A DNA stretch of 10,678 bases, taken from Brevundimonas sp. UBA5936 (GTDB taxonomy: Bacteria > Pseudomonadota > Alphaproteobacteria > Caulobacterales > Caulobacteraceae). The DNA lies in assembly GCA_002430835.1 (NCBI GenBank), contig DJDA01000006.1:1-10678 (forward strand). Reading direction: 5' to 3'. Made by a program: the position numbers and the translations under genes. Under the pieces are notes generated by a model. That model saw only the letters and a list, made by a program, of their open reading frames with translations, was not told the DNA's origin and made no database searches. Positions 8,010 through 10,678 of this stretch are shown in pieces; position 1 is the first letter of the stretch, and each line of letters begins with the position of its first letter.

Positions 8010-9680
8010 ATGACCGACCGCACCATGGGTGCGGCGGACGGCGGCGAGCACACGGTCGACAAGAACGACCGGCTGGTGATTCTCGCCTCCTCCGTCGGCA
8101 CCGTCATCGAATGGTACGACTTCTATCTTTACGGCTCGCTGGCCGCGATCATCTCCGCCCAGTTCTTCTCGGGCGTGAACGAAACCACCGGCTTCATCTT
8201 CGCCCTGATGGCCTTCGCCGCCGGCTTTGCGGTGCGCCCGTTCGGGGCCATCGTCTTCGGCCGCATGGGCGACCTGTGGGGGCGCAAGAACACCTTCCTG
8301 GTGACCATGCTGCTGATGGGCATCTCGACCTTCGTGGTCGGCCTGTTGCCGCCCTATGCGGCCATCGGCATCGCCGCCCCGATCATCCTGGTGCTGATGC
8401 GCCTGATTCAGGGCCTGGCGCTGGGCGGCGAATACGGCGGCGCCGCCACCTACGTCGCCGAGCACGCCCCGCACGGCAAGCGCGGCTTCTACACCTCCTT
8501 CATCCAGATCACCGCCACCGTGGGTCTGCTGCTCAGCCTGATGGTGATCCTGGGCGTGCGCTTCGCCCTGGGCGAGGAAGCTTTCGTCGAATGGGGCTGG
8601 CGCATTCCGTTCCTGGTCTCGATCCTGCTGCTGGGCGTGTCCTTGTGGATCCGCCTGAAACTGTCGGAAAGCCCGGCGTTCAAGCGCATGAAGGCCGAAG
8701 GCAAGGGCTCGACCACGCCCCTGAAGGACAGCTTCATGAAGTGGCCGAACTTGAAGCTGGTGCTGATCGCCCTGTTCGGCCTGGCGGCCGGTCAGGCCGT
8801 GGTCTGGTACACGGGCCAGTTCTACGCCCTGTTCTTCCTCGAGAAGACGCTGAAGGTCGACCCCGCCCTGGCCAACATCCTGATCGCCGCCGCCCTGGCG
8901 CTGGCGACGCCCTTCTTCATCTTTTTCGGCTGGCTGTCGGACAAGATCGGGCGCAAGCCGATCATCCTGGTCGGCTGCCTGCTGGCCGCCCTGACCTATT
9001 TCCCGCTGTTCAACGCCCTGACCGGCGCCGCCAACCCGCGCCTGGCCGCCGCCGTGGCGGAGTCGCCGGTGACGGTCTACGCCGATCCGGCCGACTGCCA
9101 CTTCCAGTTCGACCCGGTGGGCAAGACCGTCTTCAACAGCTCGTGCGACCTCGCCAAGACCCACCTGGCCAAGGCCGGCGTCACCTATGTCAACGAAGCC
9201 GCCCCGGCCGGAACCGTGGCCCAGGTGCGCATCGGCGACCAGGTGGTCGAGAGCTTCAACGGCAAGGTCATGCCCAAGGCCGACTTCGACGCCCAGAAGA
9301 AGACCTGGGACGCCGGCCTGACCGCCGCCCTGACCCAGGCCGGTTATCCGGCCAAGGCCGACAGCGCCCTGGTCAACAAGCCCATGGTGATCGGCATCCT
9401 GTTCCTGCTGGTCCTCTATGTGACCATGGTCTACGGGCCGATCGCCGCCGCCCTGGTCGAGATGTTCCCGACCAAGGTGCGCTACACCTCCATGTCGCTG
9501 CCCTACCACATCGGCAACGGCTGGTTCGGCGGCTTCCTGCCGACCACTGCGTTTGCGATGGTCGCGGCCACGGGCAATATCTACTACGGCCTCTGGTACC
9601 CCATCGCCATCGCCGTGCTGACCCTGATCGTCGGCGTCCTCTTCGTGAAGGAAGGCAAGGACGTGGATATCCACGACTGA
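8010..9680 (+). CDS. MFS transporter, MHS (metabolite:H+ symporter) family, with periplasmic insert
   Basis: This 556-residue inner-membrane protein has 12 predicted helices. MHS-type features are VIEWYDFYLYG in helix 1 (32-42), motif A GRMGDLWGRK (84-93), RLIQGLALGGEYGGAATYVAE (131-151) and the repeated motif A GWLSDKIGRK (307-316). Known relatives (ProP, KgtP, ShiA) import organic acids or osmolytes with protons and are about 430-450 residues long. The excess here comes from residues about 338-457, placed between helices 9 and 10 and hence periplasmic by MFS topology. That segment is hydrophilic, with C363 and C379 able to form a disulfide. AGGAAGGGA six bases before ATG 8010 sets the start. 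Neighbouring acs, porin and regulator genes suggest a carboxylate substrate such as acetate or another short organic acid; that is inference. A strong terminator follows the gene. Confidence 0.92.
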   Translation: MTDRTMGAADGGEHTVDKNDRLVILASSVGTVIEWYDFYLYGSLAAIISAQFFSGVNETTGFIFALMAFAAGFAVRPFGAIVFGRMGDLWGRKNTFLVTMLLMGISTFVVGLLPPYAAIGIAAPIILVLMRLIQGLALGGEYGGAATYVAEHAPHGKRGFYTSFIQITATVGLLLSLMVILGVRFALGEEAFVEWGWRIPFLVSILLLGVSLWIRLKLSESPAFKRMKAEGKGSTTPLKDSFMKWPNLKLVLIALFGLAAGQAVVWYTGQFYALFFLEKTLKVDPALANILIAAALALATPFFIFFGWLSDKIGRKPIILVGCLLAALTYFPLFNALTGAANPRLAAAVAESPVTVYADPADCHFQFDPVGKTVFNSSCDLAKTHLAKAGVTYVNEAAPAGTVAQVRIGDQVVESFNGKVMPKADFDAQKKTWDAGLTAALTQAGYPAKADSALVNKPMVIGILFLLVLYVTMVYGPIAAALVEMFPTKVRYTSMSLPYHIGNGWFGGFLPTTAFAMVAATGNIYYGLWYPIAIAVLTLIVGVLFVKEGKDVDIHD

Positions 9681-9718
9681 TCGAGCGGCTTCGCAACAAC
9701 TGACTTTCGCCAACCTGC

Positions 9719-9754
9719 GGGCGGTCCGGCTTCGGCCTGGCCGCCCTCTTTTTC
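9719..9754 (+). terminator. Rho-independent terminator after the MFS gene
   Basis: GGGCGGTCCGGC (9719-9730) pairs with GCCTGGCCGCCC (9735-9746) across a TTCG tetraloop: 12 positions with one G-U and one mismatch. TCTTTTTC (9747-9754) follows at once. This is a textbook intrinsic terminator, 38 bp past the MFS stop codon and only 29 bp before the next start codon. Confidence 0.9.
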
Positions 9755-9783
9755 ACTTGCCCGCGTGAGCGCGCCCGGCCCAG

Positions 9784-10678
9784 ATGACGCCCATGTTCAG
9801 CCTCGCCACCCTGGCCCTGACGGCCTTCTACATGGCCGCCCTGTTCGGCATCGCCTGGTGGTACGAGCGGCCGCAGATCAAGGCGCGGCGCGGGATGCTG
9901 GGGCCGTCGCTCTACGCCCTGTCGCTGGCCATCTACTGCACGTCGTGGACCTATTACGGGGCGGTGGGCACGGCCGCGCGCGACGGGTGGGAGTATCTGC
10001 CCATCTACGTTGGGCCGATCCTGGGGCTGACCCTGCTGCTGCCGCTGTGGCGGCGCATCGCCTCGGCCGCCCGGCGCGAGAACGTCGGCTCGATGGCCGA
10101 CTTCATCTCGTCGCGCTACGGCAAGAGCCCAGCGCTAGGCGCGGCGGTGGCGGGCGTCGCCATCCTGGGCTCGGTCCCCTACATCGCCCTTCAGCTCAAG
10201 TCGCTGTCGATGGCGGGCGAGATGATTACGGCGGGCACCCCCGTCGCCGGGTCCGAGAGCCTGACCGTCCTGGTCATGGCGGCGGTGCTGGCCGGGTTCG
10301 CCATCCTGTTCGGCGCGCGACGGCCCGACCTGACCGAGCACAATCGCGGCCTGATCCAGGCCATCGGCATCGAGTCCATCGTCAAGCTGGCCGCCCTTCT
10401 GGCGGTGGCCGTCTTCGCCGTCGTCCTGCTGGCCGCCTCGCCGTCGCGTCAGGCCGTGACCGACAGCCTGGGCCAGTTGGGAACGTGGCCGCATATCGAC
10501 GCCCGCTTCATGGCCATCACCCTGGTGGCGACCCTGGCCATCTTCTGCCTGCCGCGTCAGTTTCACGTCGCCTTCGTCGAGGGCGGCGACCCGGCCCAGG
10601 TGCGCCGCGCGCGCTGGATCTTTCCGCTGTATCTGATCCTGACCACCCTGGCGGTCCTGCCGCTGGTGGCGGCGGGCG
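9784..10678 (+). CDS. Sodium:solute-symporter-type sensor, probable N-terminus of a CrbS/MxtR-like hybrid histidine kinase, cut by window
   Basis: The frame is open from ATG 9784 to the right edge (298 codons, no stop). The product is a polytopic membrane protein with about eight helices visible (near residues 5-26, 40-60, 72-89, 118-137, 160-177, 192-217, 243-256, 279-297). The motifs YCTSWTYYGAVGTAA (51-65), LPIYVGPILG (72-81), MADFISSRYGKS (104-115), RRPDLTEHNRGL (179-190) and FCLPRQFHV (254-262) are those of the SLC5-like domain fused to histidine kinases of the CrbS/MxtR class. The STAC, PAS, kinase and receiver parts would lie beyond the window, so a stand-alone symporter cannot be ruled out. 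ATG 9793 is an alternative start; neither start has a clear ribosome binding site. It is the likely partner of the response regulator at 7233, sensing carbon source or acetate state. Confidence 0.82.
   Translation, partial: MTPMFSLATLALTAFYMAALFGIAWWYERPQIKARRGMLGPSLYALSLAIYCTSWTYYGAVGTAARDGWEYLPIYVGPILGLTLLLPLWRRIASAARRENVGSMADFISSRYGKSPALGAAVAGVAILGSVPYIALQLKSLSMAGEMITAGTPVAGSESLTVLVMAAVLAGFAILFGARRPDLTEHNRGLIQAIGIESIVKLAALLAVAVFAVVLLAASPSRQAVTDSLGQLGTWPHIDARFMAITLVATLAIFCLPRQFHVAFVEGGDPAQVRRARWIFPLYLILTTLAVLPLVAAG

Noticed and set aside
9470..9482. A third possible operator, CGACCAAGGTGCG, inside the MFS gene
   Set aside because: The right half-site is broken by an inserted base and it lies in a conserved coding stretch (FPTKVRY), so it is most likely chance.
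7854..9713. A 619-residue open frame on the - strand opposite the MFS gene
   Set aside because: The translation is rich in Gln, Gly, His and Asp with no hydrophobic core and mirrors the MFS codons. The + strand product has clear MHS motifs and a good ribosome binding site.

Overview
The window looks like the chromosome of a high-GC alphaproteobacterium, most likely Caulobacterales and Brevundimonas- or Caulobacter-like. That is an inference from base composition, codon use, the style of the proteins (DcaP-type porin, GNAT-nitrilase fusion, SSS-domain histidine kinase) and dispersed repeats built on a CCGGCGGACGCCGG core. No rRNA, tRNA, CRISPR array, insertion sequence or phage gene is visible.

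Left part (1-3720): a partial CYTH-domain gene reads leftwards off the window edge. It is divergent from a gene for a fused GNAT acetyltransferase and nitrilase-family amidohydrolase (739-2319, +). A CaiB/BaiF-type CoA-transferase/racemase gene (2462-3520, -) follows on the opposite strand. A roughly 115-bp inverted-repeat element lies on each side of this gene; the two copies are homologous and in opposite orientation.

Right part (3727-10678): this reads as a carbon-uptake and acetate-activation locus. A DcaP-like outer-membrane porin gene (5701-7050, -) is followed after 36 bp by acs, acetyl-CoA synthetase (3727-5664, -), which suggests an operon. Divergent from the porin is a NarL/LuxR-type response regulator (7233-7847, +), then an MHS-family MFS transporter with a large extra periplasmic segment (8010-9680, +), a strong intrinsic terminator, and the start of a sodium:solute-symporter-type membrane protein (9784 to the right edge). 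The last resembles the N-terminus of CrbS/MxtR-class sensor kinases. A LuxR-type regulator, an SSS-type sensor and acs together match the CrbS/CrbR (MxtR/ErdR) 'acetate switch' known in gammaproteobacteria.

The most useful non-coding signal is a near-identical palindrome, TTCGACCAARGTCG. It occurs once in the porin/regulator divergent promoter region (7154-7167) and once upstream of the MFS gene (7882-7895). In both places it lies just downstream of the same 10-mer, GCGGCCATTA. I saw no other good copy in the window, so it is a candidate operator for the local response regulator, linking porin-acs and the transporter into one regulon.
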